From Arthrobacter sp. PAMC25284 (lineage in GTDB: Bacteria > Actinomycetota > Actinomycetes > Actinomycetales > Micrococcaceae): a DNA stretch of 64,000 nt. Where the stretch lies: NCBI RefSeq assembly GCF_019443425.1, contig NZ_CP080382.1, positions 1,922,001 through 1,986,000 of the forward strand, written 5' to 3'. This document shows positions 30,585-41,175 of the stretch, one piece after another. The position numbers were made by a program, and so were the translations under genes. Numbering within the stretch: the first letter of the stretch is position 1; each line of letters opens with the position of its first letter. Below the pieces are notes generated by a model, which was not told where the DNA came from, ran no database searches, and saw only the letters and a program-made list of their open reading frames with translations.

Positions 30585-32954
30585 TTACTCCGCGGGCTTC
30601 TTCGTGGATTTCTTGGCGGTCTTCGGCGCAGCTTTCGCAGCAACCTTCGCGGCCGTCTTCGGCGCAACCTTCGCGGCAACCTTGGCGGCAACCTTAGGCG
30701 CGGCCTTCAATGCGGCCTTCGGAGCTGACTTCATTGCGGATTCCGTCCGCGGCATGAAGAATACCGCGCCCAGTGGGGGCAGCGTGACAGTCAGCGCAGC
30801 CGGCTGTCCGTCCAGGCCGTCGTCGGTCGCCGTCAGCGTTCCGGAGTTCACGACACCGGAACCGCCATAGCTGGCTGCGTCGGTGTTCAGGACTTCCGTC
30901 CACGCTCCGGCGGACGGCACACCGAGGACGTAGCCCTCGTGGGGACCGCCGGAGAAGTTCATGGCGCAGACAATAGGGTTCCCGGCAGCATCGCGTCGAA
31001 TGAAGGTCAGTACGTTCCGGTCCGTGTCACCGCCGTTGATCCACTGGAAGCCATCCGGGGTGTTGTCCAGCTCGTACAGCGCCGGCGTGGCGGCGTAGAG
31101 CTCGTTGAGGTCCTTGGTCAGAAGCTGCATCCCCTTGTGCGCCGGGATATCGGCGAGCCACCAGTCGAGGCCGTGCTGCTCAGACCATTCCGCTTCCTGG
31201 CCGAACTCGGTGCCCATAAAGATCAGCTGCTTACCCGGGTGGGCCCACTGGTAGGCGAAGAAGGACCGCAGGTTGGCGAGCTGCTGCCAGCGGTCACCGG
31301 GCATCTTGCGCAGCATTGAGCCCTTGCCGTGCACAACTTCGTCGTGGCTGATCGGCAGGAGGAAGTTCTCCGAGAAGGCGTACACCATTGAGAACGTGAT
31401 GGTCCCATGGTGCCACTTGCGGTTGTAGGGGTCCTCCGCCATGTACTGCAGCGAGTCGTGCATCCAGCCCATGTTCCATTTCAGGCCAAAGCCCAGGCCG
31501 CCGCCGCTGGTCGGGCCGGTAACGCCCGGGAACGCCGTGGATTCCTCGGCGATCATCACGGCGCCGGGGTGGGTCTTATAGACGGTGGCGTTGACTTCCT
31601 GGAGGAACGAGATGGCTTCCAGATTTTCGCGTCCGCCGTAACGGTTCGGCGACCACTGGCCTTCCTCGCGCGAATAGTCAAGGTAGAGCATGGAGGCGAC
31701 GGCGTCGACCCGCAGCCCGTCGATGTGGAATTCCTCGAGCCAATACAGCGCGTTGGCGACGAGGAAGTTGCGCACCTCGGTGCGTCCGTAGTCGAAGATC
31801 AGCGTTCCCCAGTCGGGGTGTTCGCCGAGGTTGGGATCGGCGTGCTCGTACAACGGTTCGCCGTCGAACCGGGCAAGTGCCCATTCGTCCTTGGGGAAGT
31901 GCGCGGGAACCCAGTCCAGCAGAACGCCGATCCCCGCCTGGTGGAGTTCATCAACCAGGTGCCGGAATTCGTCCGGGTGCCCGAACCGTGACGTCGGGGC
32001 GAAGTAGGACGTCACCTGGTAGCCCCACGATCCGCCGAAGGGGTGCTCCGCGACAGGCATGAACTCCACATGCGTGAATCCGAGCCACTTGACGTACTCC
32101 ACCAGCTCCTTGGCGAGTTCCTTGTAGCCGAGTCCCAACCGCCAGGACCCGAGGTGGACTTCGTAGACGCTCATCGGGGAGTTGTGCGGATCCCGGGCGG
32201 CACGGGCTTCCATCCACGCTGCATCCTTGAAAGCGTAGGACGGCTCCACGACCTTCGACGCCGTCAGCGGCGGGACTTCTGTGCCGAAGGCCATCGGATC
32301 TGCCTTTTCCACCCAGTAGCCATGCTTGGTCCTGATTTCGAACTTGTAGCATGCGCCGGCCGGAACGCCGGGGATGAACAGTTCCCAGACTCCGCTGGAA
32401 CCCAGCGACCGCATCGAGAATTCCCGGCCGTCCCAGCCGTTAAAATCGCCCTTGACGCGGACAGCCTGGGCATTCGGGGCCCACACGGCGAACGAGACGC
32501 CGTCGATGTCGCCGAGCGCGGACTTGTAGTGCTGGACGTGGGCACCGAGGACGTCCCAAAGGCGCTCGTGCCGGCCCTCGCCGATCAGATGCAGGTCAAT
32601 TTCGCCGATGGTCGGCATAAAACGGTAGGGATCGTCCGCCGGCTGCGGCAGGAGGCCCTCATAGGTCACCTCGAGCCGGTAGTCCGGCACATGGCCGTGC
32701 TCCTGCGGCTCCAGCACCGCGGCCCATACGCCGTGTGCCTCGTGCTCCATCGGAACCGTGCCGCCGGCGGTAACAACCGAGACGGCTTCCGCGAGGTGCT
32801 TCAGCGTCCGGATGGTGACATGGCCGTGGTCGTCGAGGTGTGCACCGAGAACCGAGTGCGGCGCGTGGTGTTCACCGGCCGCTACCCTCGCGAGGGTCTC
32901 TGCGTCCACGGGGAGTGGGGCGCCGGGCCGTTCGATACGTGCTGAGCCTGTCAT
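30585..32954 (-). CDS. glgB: 1,4-alpha-glucan branching enzyme GlgB with Lys/Ala-rich tail
   Basis: GlgB introduces alpha-1,6 branches into glycogen. The 789-residue product has two N-terminal CBM48-like modules (the second with SFAVWAPNAQAVRVKGDFNG), then the GH13 barrel. Barrel motifs are HVEFMPVAEHPFGGSWGYQV, DWVPAHFPKDEWALARFDG, the nucleophile FHIDGLRVDAVASMLYLDYS, acid/base VMIAEESTAFPGVTGPTSGG and FLLPISHDEVVHGKGSMLRK. The last about 50 residues are a low-complexity Lys/Ala/Pro tail (KAAPKVAAKVAAKVAPKTAA) absent from ordinary GlgB. Its ATG overlaps the pep2 stop by 4 nt. Confidence 0.96.
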   Translation of the reverse strand: MTGSARIERPGAPLPVDAETLARVAAGEHHAPHSVLGAHLDDHGHVTIRTLKHLAEAVSVVTAGGTVPMEHEAHGVWAAVLEPQEHGHVPDYRLEVTYEGLLPQPADDPYRFMPTIGEIDLHLIGEGRHERLWDVLGAHVQHYKSALGDIDGVSFAVWAPNAQAVRVKGDFNGWDGREFSMRSLGSSGVWELFIPGVPAGACYKFEIRTKHGYWVEKADPMAFGTEVPPLTASKVVEPSYAFKDAAWMEARAARDPHNSPMSVYEVHLGSWRLGLGYKELAKELVEYVKWLGFTHVEFMPVAEHPFGGSWGYQVTSYFAPTSRFGHPDEFRHLVDELHQAGIGVLLDWVPAHFPKDEWALARFDGEPLYEHADPNLGEHPDWGTLIFDYGRTEVRNFLVANALYWLEEFHIDGLRVDAVASMLYLDYSREEGQWSPNRYGGRENLEAISFLQEVNATVYKTHPGAVMIAEESTAFPGVTGPTSGGGLGFGLKWNMGWMHDSLQYMAEDPYNRKWHHGTITFSMVYAFSENFLLPISHDEVVHGKGSMLRKMPGDRWQQLANLRSFFAYQWAHPGKQLIFMGTEFGQEAEWSEQHGLDWWLADIPAHKGMQLLTKDLNELYAATPALYELDNTPDGFQWINGGDTDRNVLTFIRRDAAGNPIVCAMNFSGGPHEGYVLGVPSAGAWTEVLNTDAASYGGSGVVNSGTLTATDDGLDGQPAALTVTLPPLGAVFFMPRTESAMKSAPKAALKAAPKVAAKVAAKVAPKTAAKVAAKAAPKTAKKSTKKPAE

Positions 32955-34426
32955 TTTTCTATACCTTCCGCTTCGGCTTCGGCAGAGACGCCAAAACCTG
33001 TACTACTGAGGAGACGACGTGATGCATCCGCCGGAATGGAGAGCCAGTCCGGCCTGTTTCTTAGTTCATAGATAACTTCATAGAGGGCCTTATCCAGCCA
33101 CAGGGCCACAAACAGGGGCGAGTTCCGGTCCACGCTGCCCGGTATCACCTCTGAGTAGCCAGCCAGGAATGCCGCGGCACAATCCTCCACCCACGTCGCG
33201 GGGACCGCCGCGCCGGGCGACTCCCGAACGGCCGCGCCGGCCGCGTAGTCGAAGGAACGCAACATTCCCACGACATCGCGGAGCGGCACATCCGGAAAGT
33301 TTCGTTCAGAGATTGGCCGGAGCGGCTCCCCCTCGAAATCCAGGATCGCCCACCGCGGCGGATGCCCGCCTCGCCCCGGTACCTGCAGGATCTGGCCAAG
33401 GTGGAGGTCGCCGTGGATGCGCTGCAGGGTCCCGGCGCCACTTCCGCCCAGTTGCCGCAACAGCGCTTCCAGTTCGTCGTCGTACGGTCCGACGGCGGTG
33501 CCGGCCTGGGCCCATGACTCGCGTACCCGCTGGGCGACTCCGGGCGCGATGTCCCGGCCCGGAGCGGATTCCGCCGCGGTGCCGAGTGCCTCGGCGAGCC
33601 GCCGGTGCACCGTGGCTGTCGCCGCGCCAAGTGTGTGGGCTTCCGCGGCGAAGCCGGCTCCGGCCTTGGCGGCGTCCACGGCCAGCCGCCAAGCGTCCAG
33701 GCCGCCGGCGAGGAACTCGTGGGCGACGGCGAGTTCACCGTGCGCCAGCCGCATATCACCGGCCGGCGTCCCCGTCTCCGGAGCTGCCCATTCGCCCGTG
33801 ACCCAACCGATGGTTGCCGGCACTTCGGTGGTGCGGCCCGCGGTCAGCGCGGCACCAATTTCGACTTCCGGGTTGTGCCCTTCGGACAGCACCCGAAAGA
33901 ACTTTACGATGGCGGCGGAACCGCCGTCGTCGACGATCACGGAACTATTGGACTGCTCCCCCGTGAGGACCTTTACCCTGCCGGTCGCGAACGGCAGGCG
34001 ATAGCCGGAGTCCACACTGTGCCCGGCGGCGTTTCCCGTCGTTGAGCTCCCGCCGGCACGGATCAGGTCCAGCCAGGCGGCGACAAAGGCCGGGTCATGG
34101 ACGCCGTCGTACACCCAGCGCCGGCCCTCCCCGCCATCCCCGGGGAGTTCGCCGATCAGCGCGGACTCCGCTCCGGCCAGCGGCGCCCCGCGGAGGCTGA
34201 GCGGAACCTGGACGACGTCGGTCCTGTTGCCGTCAGCGGTGGGATACGTCACCGCGGCGAGGAGCACCTCGAGCCCTGCCGCGCCGTCGGTTCCGGGATC
34301 GGGCAGACGCAGGCCCCCGGCCGGCTCAAGCGTGAACTCTGCGCTCTTCACCGGGAACCAGCGCTGGCGCGGGAGCCAGGCAACGAGCAGTTCGGCGAGA
34401 GCGGCGGAAAGTAGGGGGCCGGTCAT
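32951..34426 (-). CDS. pep2: Maltokinase Pep2
   Basis: Pep2 phosphorylates maltose with ATP to maltose-1-phosphate, the GlgE substrate. The 491-residue product begins with the cap domain (AELLVAWLPRQRWFPVKSAE). Its kinase-fold domain has NSSVIVDDGGSAAIVKFFRV, the catalytic loop LQRIHGDLHLGQILQVPGRG and metal-binding WAILDFEGEPLRPISERNFP. The conserved LRDVVGMLRSFDYAAGAA follows. It lies 1 nt after treS and overlaps glgB, matching the order in which the enzymes act. Confidence 0.94.
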   Translation of the reverse strand: MTGPLLSAALAELLVAWLPRQRWFPVKSAEFTLEPAGGLRLPDPGTDGAAGLEVLLAAVTYPTADGNRTDVVQVPLSLRGAPLAGAESALIGELPGDGGEGRRWVYDGVHDPAFVAAWLDLIRAGGSSTTGNAAGHSVDSGYRLPFATGRVKVLTGEQSNSSVIVDDGGSAAIVKFFRVLSEGHNPEVEIGAALTAGRTTEVPATIGWVTGEWAAPETGTPAGDMRLAHGELAVAHEFLAGGLDAWRLAVDAAKAGAGFAAEAHTLGAATATVHRRLAEALGTAAESAPGRDIAPGVAQRVRESWAQAGTAVGPYDDELEALLRQLGGSGAGTLQRIHGDLHLGQILQVPGRGGHPPRWAILDFEGEPLRPISERNFPDVPLRDVVGMLRSFDYAAGAAVRESPGAAVPATWVEDCAAAFLAGYSEVIPGSVDRNSPLFVALWLDKALYEVIYELRNRPDWLSIPADASRRLLSSTGFGVSAEAEAEGIEK

Positions 34427-34427
34427 C

Positions 34428-36221
34428 TCAACCCTCGATGGACAGGATCGGCATCGCCTGGGTGTGCGGGGACGCCGGGTTTGACGACGCCGAGCGGATC
34501 CGCAGCCAGAAAAAGTCGTGGCTGCCCAGGGTCAGGGTCAATGTCCCGTCATCACCGATCCCGGGGAACATCTGGCCGCCAAACACGTCCCGGAGGCCCC
34601 TCCCGGCGTACTTCGGCACCCGGAGGGTGGTTGCTACCGGATGCTGGGAGAGGTTGAAGGCGCACAGGATGGTTTCGCCGTCCTCCCCCGCGGAGTTCCC
34701 GTCGGGAAGTTCGCGCAGGTAGGCGAGAACGACGTCGTGGTCGGCTTCGACATGTTTGAACGTTCCCAGGCCGAAGGCGGGGTGGTTCTTGCGGATGCTC
34801 AGGATCTGGCGCATCCAGCGCAGCAGCGAGCCCGAGTGGGCCGCCTCGGCCTCGACGTTGGCCATGCTGTAGTTGTAGACCAGCGACTGGATCACCGGGA
34901 GGTAGAGCTTTCCGGGGTCCGCGCTGGAGAATCCGGCGTTGCGGTCCGGGTTCCACTGCATCGGGGTGCGCACGGCGTCGCGGTCCTCGAGCCAGATGTT
35001 ATCCCCCATGCCGATCTCGTCCCCGTAGTACAGGAACGGACTGCCCGGCAGGGACAGCAATAGCGCATTGATGAGCTCAATCTCGGACCGGGAGTTATCC
35101 AGCAGGGGCGCCAGGCGTCGCCGGATCCCGATGTTGGCGCGCATCCGCGGATCCGGGGCGTACCAGCCGAGCATGGCGGCACGTTCGTCCGAGGTGACCA
35201 TTTCCAGGGTCAGTTCGTCGTGGTTGCGCAGGAAGGTGCCCCACTGGGCGCCTTCGGGAATGTCCGGGGTGTCCCTCATCGCCTCGATGATGGGCGCTGC
35301 TTTCTGGTCGCGCAGCGCGTAATACAGCCGGGGCATGATCGGGAAGTGGAAGGCCATGTGGCATTCCGGTTCCTCTTCGGTGCCGAAGTACTCGACCACT
35401 TCCGCAGGCGGCTGGTTGGCTTCGGCGATGATCACCCGGCCCGGGTAATTATCATCGACCATTGTGCGCAGCTTGCGCAGGAATTCGTGCGTCTGAGGCA
35501 GGTTCTCGCAGTTCGTGCCTTCTTCTTCGAACAGGTAGGGGATGGCGTCGGCACGGAAACCGTCGATCCCCTGGTCCAGCCAGAACCGCACGACGTCGAA
35601 GAGCGCGTCGATGACCTTCGGGTTCTCGAAATTCAGGTCAGGCTGGTGGCTGAAGAAGCGGTGCCAGAAGAATTGCCGCCGGATGGGGTCGAAGGTCCAG
35701 TTTGATTCCTCCGTGTCCACGAAGATGATGCGGGCGTCCTCGTACTTCTCGTCCGTGTCGCTCCACACATAGAAATCGCCGAACGGCCCTTCCGGATCCT
35801 TGCGTGATTCCTGGAACCAGGGATGCTGGTCCGAGGTGTGGTTCAGCGGAAGGTCGATGATGACCCGGACACCGCGGGCATGCGCCTCCGCCACGAGCCG
35901 TTTGAAGTCACTGATAGTGCCGAATTCGTCGAGCACGGAATTGTAGTCCGAGATATCGTAGCCGCCGTCGCGCAGCGGAGACTGGAAGAACGGCGGCAGC
36001 CAGAGGCAGTCGACCCCGAGCCACTGCAGATAGTCCAGCTTCTCGATCAGCCCGTGGAAATCCCCGGACCCGTCGCCGTTCCCGTCCGCGAACGCCCGGA
36101 CCAGCACTTCATAAAACACTGCTTTTCGGTACCAGATTGGATCATGCTGCAGGCCTGGGGCGTTCAGGTCGAAGCTGGAGCTGCCGTAGTGCTGGCTGGG
36201 ATTTTGCGGACTAAAACTCAT
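34428..36221 (-). CDS. treS: Trehalose synthase TreS
   Basis: TreS (GH13) interconverts trehalose and maltose. The 597-residue product has DPIWYRKAVFYEVLVRAFAD, DCLWLPPFFQSPLRDGGYDI, nucleophile GIDGFRADAIPYLFEEEGTN, acid/base GRVIIAEANQPPAEVVEYFG and FLRNHDELTLEMVTSDERA. The ATG at 36221 is preceded by GGAGGTAG, which lies in the end of glgE. It feeds maltose to Pep2, encoded next. No fused Pep2 domain is present, unlike some relatives. Confidence 0.96.
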   Translation of the reverse strand: MSFSPQNPSQHYGSSSFDLNAPGLQHDPIWYRKAVFYEVLVRAFADGNGDGSGDFHGLIEKLDYLQWLGVDCLWLPPFFQSPLRDGGYDISDYNSVLDEFGTISDFKRLVAEAHARGVRVIIDLPLNHTSDQHPWFQESRKDPEGPFGDFYVWSDTDEKYEDARIIFVDTEESNWTFDPIRRQFFWHRFFSHQPDLNFENPKVIDALFDVVRFWLDQGIDGFRADAIPYLFEEEGTNCENLPQTHEFLRKLRTMVDDNYPGRVIIAEANQPPAEVVEYFGTEEEPECHMAFHFPIMPRLYYALRDQKAAPIIEAMRDTPDIPEGAQWGTFLRNHDELTLEMVTSDERAAMLGWYAPDPRMRANIGIRRRLAPLLDNSRSEIELINALLLSLPGSPFLYYGDEIGMGDNIWLEDRDAVRTPMQWNPDRNAGFSSADPGKLYLPVIQSLVYNYSMANVEAEAAHSGSLLRWMRQILSIRKNHPAFGLGTFKHVEADHDVVLAYLRELPDGNSAGEDGETILCAFNLSQHPVATTLRVPKYAGRGLRDVFGGQMFPGIGDDGTLTLTLGSHDFFWLRIRSASSNPASPHTQAMPILSIEG

Positions 36222-36226
36222 TGGCA

Positions 36227-38299
36227 CTACCTCCGGATATTCAGGATGTGGGCGGGTTCGACGTGCGGGTCAAGGCGAACGTAATTCGACTCGCCCCATT
36301 CCCAGCTCTCACCGGACAGCAGATCATCGACCATAAATCCGCCGTTGCGGGTCAGGTTCTCCGGGTCCAGTTCCAGTGCAGCCAGGTCCAGGGTGACGGT
36401 GCCTTCCCGGGTGCTGTGCGAATCCACGTTGACGACGATGATCAAGGTGTCCTTGGTGCCGTCCGGCAGCGTCTTGTGCTTGGAGTAGACCACGGTGGAA
36501 CTGTCCGTGCTCTGGTGCACCGTGAGGTTCTGCAGGTCGCCGAGGGCCGGATGCGCACGCCGGATCTCGTTGAGCCTGGTCAGGTACGGCGCCAGTGTAC
36601 GTCCGGAAGCGGCGGCCGCATCCCAGTTACGGGACTTGTACTCGAACTTTTCGTTGTCGATGTTCTCTTCCGCGCCCGGCCGGGCGACGTGTTCGTAGAG
36701 TTCGAAGCCGGCGTAGACGCCCCAGGTCGGGCTTGCCGTGGCGGCCAGCGTGGCCCGGATCCGGAATGCTGCCGGACCGCCGAACTGCAGGTATTCGGTG
36801 AGGATGTCCGGGGTGTTCACGAAGAAGTTTGGCCGGAAGTACGCCGGGGAGACGTGGCTGACCTCCTGGAAGTACTCCTCCAGTTCTTCCTTGGTGTTCC
36901 GCCAAGTGAAGTAGGTGTAGGACTGCTGGAAGCCGGCCCGGCCCAGGGCGTGCATCATTGCCGGGCGCGTGAATGCCTCGGCAAGGAAGACGACCTCGGG
37001 GTGCTGTTCGTTGACCTTGCCGATCAGCCATTCCCAGAACCACACGGGTTTGGTGTGCGGGTTGTCCACCCGGAAGATTTTGACCCCGTGGCCGACCCAG
37101 TGCAGCACGATGCGAAGGATCTCGTTGGACAGACCCTCCGGATCGTTGTCGAAGTTGATCGGGAAAATGTCCTGGTATTTCTTCGGCGGATTCTCGGCGT
37201 AGGCGATCGTGCCGTCCACACGGGTGGTGAACCACTCCGGGTGGCTCTGCACCCAGGGGTGGTCCGGGGAGGCCTGCAGCGCCAGGTCCAGCGCAACCTC
37301 AAGGCCAAGCTCGCCTGCACGCCACACAAACGCGGCGAAATCATCGATGGTGCCAAGATCCGGGTGAATCGCGTCGTGGCCGCCTTCCTTGCCACCGATG
37401 GCCCAGGGCGAACCGGGGTCCTGCGGGCCGGCAATCAGGGTGTTGTTGGGGCCTTTGCGGTGCTGGGTGCCGATCGGGTGGATCGGGGGCATGTAAATGA
37501 TGTCAAATCCCATGGCCGCGACGGCGTCGAGGCGCTTTGCGGCGGTCCGGAACGTCCCGGAGGTCCACTCGCCGGTCGCGGCGTCGTGCACCGCGCCCTC
37601 GGAGCGGGGGAAAAATTCATACCACGAGCCCCGGCCGGCCAGAGCCCGCTCGACCAGCAGCGGGTATGGCTCGGAGACCGTGACGAGTTCGCGGATGGGC
37701 TGGCGGTCGATAACGGCGGTCACCGCGGGGCTGAACCCGGCGGCCAGGCGTCGTTCCACGGGCAGCGACTCATCAGATAGTCCTGCCACCGCGGCCCGCA
37801 GTGTCTCCTGGTCATCCCACGCCCGGGTGGAGTCATCTGCCGCTTCGGAGAGCAGTGCGGCGCCTTCGGCAAGCATCAGGTCGACGTCGACGCCGGCCCC
37901 GATCTTCACTTCGGCGTTGTGATGCCATGTCCCGTAGCGGTCATGCCAGGCCTCGATGACGAAAGTCCAGTTGCCCGTGTCAGCCGGCGTCAGCAGGCCT
38001 TCCCAACGATCCGTGCCCTGGCCGCGGCTGCCGCGCGGCGGGGCGAGGCGGACGCGCTGCCGCTCAGATCCGCTGGGGTCGAACAGTACGGCGCTGACGC
38101 CGAGCTGGTCGTGTCCTTCCCTGAACGACGTCGCCCCTACCACCAGGGTCTCGCCCACCACTGCCTTGGCGGGGAACTTACCGCCCTCCACGACGGGCTG
38201 CACGGCAGTGATCGGAAAACGGCCGAATCTAAGGCCCTCCGTAATCAGGGCCTTCGGCTCTTGCTTGGACACGGCGCTGGTTCGCGAGTTATTCGTCAC
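36227..38299 (-). CDS. glgE: Alpha-1,4-glucan:maltose-1-phosphate maltosyltransferase GlgE
   Basis: GlgE extends alpha-1,4-glucan with maltosyl units from maltose-1-phosphate. The 690-residue product shows MGFDIIYMPPIHPIGTQHRK, HPEWFTTRVDGTIAYAENPP, KKYQDIFPINFDNDPEG, the nucleophile strand GVKIFRVDNPHTKPVWFWEW and VVFLAEAFTRPAMMHALGRA. The TYFTWRNTKEELEEYFQEV stretch is typical of the family. It starts with GTG and appears leaderless: TAACGT (38307-38312) is 7 nt upstream. It heads the operon and is divergent from glgP. Confidence 0.96.
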   Translation of the reverse strand: MTNNSRTSAVSKQEPKALITEGLRFGRFPITAVQPVVEGGKFPAKAVVGETLVVGATSFREGHDQLGVSAVLFDPSGSERQRVRLAPPRGSRGQGTDRWEGLLTPADTGNWTFVIEAWHDRYGTWHHNAEVKIGAGVDVDLMLAEGAALLSEAADDSTRAWDDQETLRAAVAGLSDESLPVERRLAAGFSPAVTAVIDRQPIRELVTVSEPYPLLVERALAGRGSWYEFFPRSEGAVHDAATGEWTSGTFRTAAKRLDAVAAMGFDIIYMPPIHPIGTQHRKGPNNTLIAGPQDPGSPWAIGGKEGGHDAIHPDLGTIDDFAAFVWRAGELGLEVALDLALQASPDHPWVQSHPEWFTTRVDGTIAYAENPPKKYQDIFPINFDNDPEGLSNEILRIVLHWVGHGVKIFRVDNPHTKPVWFWEWLIGKVNEQHPEVVFLAEAFTRPAMMHALGRAGFQQSYTYFTWRNTKEELEEYFQEVSHVSPAYFRPNFFVNTPDILTEYLQFGGPAAFRIRATLAATASPTWGVYAGFELYEHVARPGAEENIDNEKFEYKSRNWDAAAASGRTLAPYLTRLNEIRRAHPALGDLQNLTVHQSTDSSTVVYSKHKTLPDGTKDTLIIVVNVDSHSTREGTVTLDLAALELDPENLTRNGGFMVDDLLSGESWEWGESNYVRLDPHVEPAHILNIRR

Positions 38300-38439
38300 A
38301 GGCTCGACGTTATCTAGAAAACGGCCAGAATGCTAAGGCAGCGCGGCATTTGCTGGATTAAGTAAAGGCCCACAGTCATTTACCGGAAAGAAACCCAATC
38401 CTGTTCCCGGGTACTGGGTTGTGGGTTAGTGTTTCGCAG

Positions 38440-41059
38440 GTGAAGGCAATCCGCAGAATTACCGTCCGAACCGTTCTTCCCGAGTCCATCCGGCCGCTGG
38501 CCAGGCTGGCCACCAATCTTCGGTGGTCCTGGCACCGGCCCACCCGGGAGCTATTCGAGTGGCTTAATGCCGACATCTGGGCGGAGAGCGACTCGGATCC
38601 CGTGACGTTCCTGAGCCTGGTCAGCCGCGAGGAACTTCAGCGGCTCGCGGCGGACCAGGACGTCGTCAAACGCGTCCACGCCGCCGCTGCGGATCTGGAC
38701 CAGTACCTTGAGCAGCCCCGCTGGTATCAGTCGCTGGGCGACGGCGCACCGTCCTGTATCGCCTACTTCTCACCCGAGTTCGGCATCACTGAGGTGCTGC
38801 CGCAATACTCCGGCGGCCTCGGCATCCTTGCCGGCGACCATCTGAAGGCCGCCTCGGATCTTGGCGTACCCCTGATTGGCGTCGGACTCCTCTACCAGGC
38901 CGGCTACTTCAAGCAGTCGCTGTCCCGCGACGCCTGGCAGCAGGAGACCTATCCGGTCCTCGACCCGGACGGGCTGCCCCTGACCCTGCTCCGGGAGCCC
39001 TCGCCGGACGGCAACGGCACACCCCTCCAGATTGCACTGCCTCTCCCCGACGGACGCCGCCTGCTCGCGCACGTGTGGCGGGCCGACGTCGGACGCGTCC
39101 CCCTGCTCCTGCTGGACTCCGATGTCCCGGGCAACGACGACGCCGCCCGCAGCATTACCGACCGGCTCTACGGCGGCGGCGGGGACCACCGCCTGCAGCA
39201 GGAACTCCTCCTGGGCATGGGCGGCGTCAAGGCCCTGCGCGCGTTCCAGAAGCTCACCGGCGGGCCGGCGCCCGAGGTGTTCCACACCAACGAGGGCCAT
39301 GCCGGTTTCCTGGGCGTCGAACGGATCCAGGAAATGATGTCCGCGGCCAATCCCCTGACGTGGGAAGAAGCCCTCGCGGCCGGCCGGGCCCTCGACTGTC
39401 TTCACCACCCACACTCCCGTGCCTGCCGGCATTGACCGCTTCGAGACCTCGCAGATCCAGCACTTCTTTGAGGCCGGGCTCGCGCCCGATGTGCCGGTCG
39501 CGAAGATCCTGGACCTGGGCCGGGAAGACTTCGTGGACGGCAATCCGTTCGTATTCAACATGGCGGTCATGGGCCTGCGGCTTGCCCAGCGGGCCAACGG
39601 CGTCGCCAAGCTGCACGGCGTTGTCTCCCGCGGCATGTTTTCCGCGTTGTGGCCGGGCTTCGACCACTCAGAGGTGCCGATCACCTCGGTCACCAACGGC
39701 GTGCACGTCCCCACCTGGGTGGACCCGCGCATCGCCCAGCTGTCCCCGGACCTGTTCGGTGCCGGCGCGGAGGCGAAGGAGGACTGGGACTTCGCCTACA
39801 GAATCTCGGATGAAGACCTCTGGGCGCTGCGCCGCGAAATGCGGATGTCCCTCGTGGAGGACGTCCGGCGCCGTCTGCGTTCAGCCTGGAAGAAGCGCGG
39901 CGCAGCAGATGCCGAGCTGGCCTGGACTGACTCGGTCCTGGACCCGGACGTCCTGACCATCGGCTTTGCCCGCCGCGTGCCGACCTACAAGCGTCTTACT
40001 CTGATGCTGCGTGACCCGGCCCGGCTCAAGGCCCTGCTGCTGCACAAGACCCACCCGATCCAGCTGGTCATCGCGGGCAAGTCGCACCCGGCCGATGACG
40101 CGGGCAAGAAAATGATCCAGGACCTGGTCCGCTTCACGGACGACCCCGAGGTGCGTCACCGGATCGCGTTCCTGCCCAATTACGACATCGCCATGGCCCG
40201 GACGCTGTTCCCCGGCACCGACGTGTGGCTGAACAACCCGCTGCGCCCGCTGGAGGCCTGCGGCACATCCGGCATGAAAGCTGCCCTGAACGGTTCGCTG
40301 AACCTTTCCGTGATGGACGGCTGGTGGGACGAAATGTACGACGGCGAGAACGGCTGGGCGATCCCGACCGCCAACAACGACGCCTCCCCGGAGGAACGCG
40401 ACGACATCGAGGCGGCGGCGCTCTACGAACTGCTGGAGACCCAGGTGGCACCGAAGTTCTACGGCCTGACTGTCTCCCACGGCGCCGGCGCGGCCGGTCC
40501 TTCCCAGCCCGGCGCGCAGAAGGTCCCTACGCACTGGGTCTCGATGATCAAGCACACCATGTCCCACCTGGGCCCGGCCGTCTCGGCGGACCGGATGCTC
40601 AAGGACTACGTCAACGTGCTCTACCGGCCCGCCGCCATCGCCGGGCGACAGGCCAATGCCGACAACTACGCCCAGGCCAAGACCCTGGCGGCGTGGACTT
40701 CCCGGATCCGGGCCGCGTGGCCGCAGATCCAGGTCGAGAACGTGGACTCGGTCGGCGTTTCCGAGGACCCGCAAATCGGAGACCTGCTCCAGGTCAACGC
40801 CTACGTCGCCCTGAACGACCTGACCCCGGAAGATGTCTGCGTCGAGGTTGCCTACGGCCGGGCGGAGGACAATGACGAGCTCGTTGATGTCACAGTCGCC
40901 GAGCTCAAAGCCGCGGAGGACCTCGGGAAAGGCCGCCACCTGTTCAGCGGGACCCTGGTGATCGACCGTTCGGGCTCCTTCGGCTACACCGTGCGGATCC
41001 TTCCCAAGCACACGGCACTGGCGTCCATGGCCGAACTCGGGCTGATCGTCAACGCCTAG
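38440..41059 (+). pseudogene. glgP: Glycogen/alpha-glucan phosphorylase GlgP, frameshifted by +1
   Basis: GlgP releases glucose-1-phosphate from alpha-glucans using PLP. The first frame has LARLATNLRWSWHRPTRELF, AYFSPEFGITEVLPQYSGGL and EVFHTNEGHAGFLGVERIQE. The second has STVFTTHTPVPAGIDRFETS, TIGFARRVPTYKRLTLML, RPLEACGTSGMKAALNGSLN and the PLP-site context. The junction is CCGGGCCCTCGAC (CCC at 39389-39391); removing one C gives a continuous 872-residue enzyme. As written, translation stops at 39435. The GTG start is probably leaderless (TAGTGT, 7 nt before). Confidence 0.87.
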
Positions 41060-41076
41060 GGACCGGCTTCTTACAC

Positions 41077-41116
41077 AACACAGCAGCCCGGCACCTTAGT
41101 GCCGGGCTGCTGTGTT
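41077..41116. terminator. Bidirectional terminator after glgP
   Basis: A perfect 18-bp stem (AACACAGCAGCCCGGCAC, 41077-41094, with 41099-41116) with a CTTA loop lies between convergent glgP and the barstar-like gene. Confidence 0.85.
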
Positions 41117-41175
41117 GTCCGTGGCCGGCCTGCGGCCAGGGTTCGCCTCCTGCGCGGATTCGTACGGCCGGATTT

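Noticed and set aside
30604..30870. Plus-strand hydrophobic frame rich in Ala/Phe/Thr opposite the glgB end
   Set aside because: It is the antisense of the Lys/Ala-rich GlgB tail, which reads as hydrophobic repeats on the other strand.
36221..37780. 519-codon plus-strand open frame opposite glgE
   Set aside because: Antisense shadow of GlgE, without recognisable protein features.
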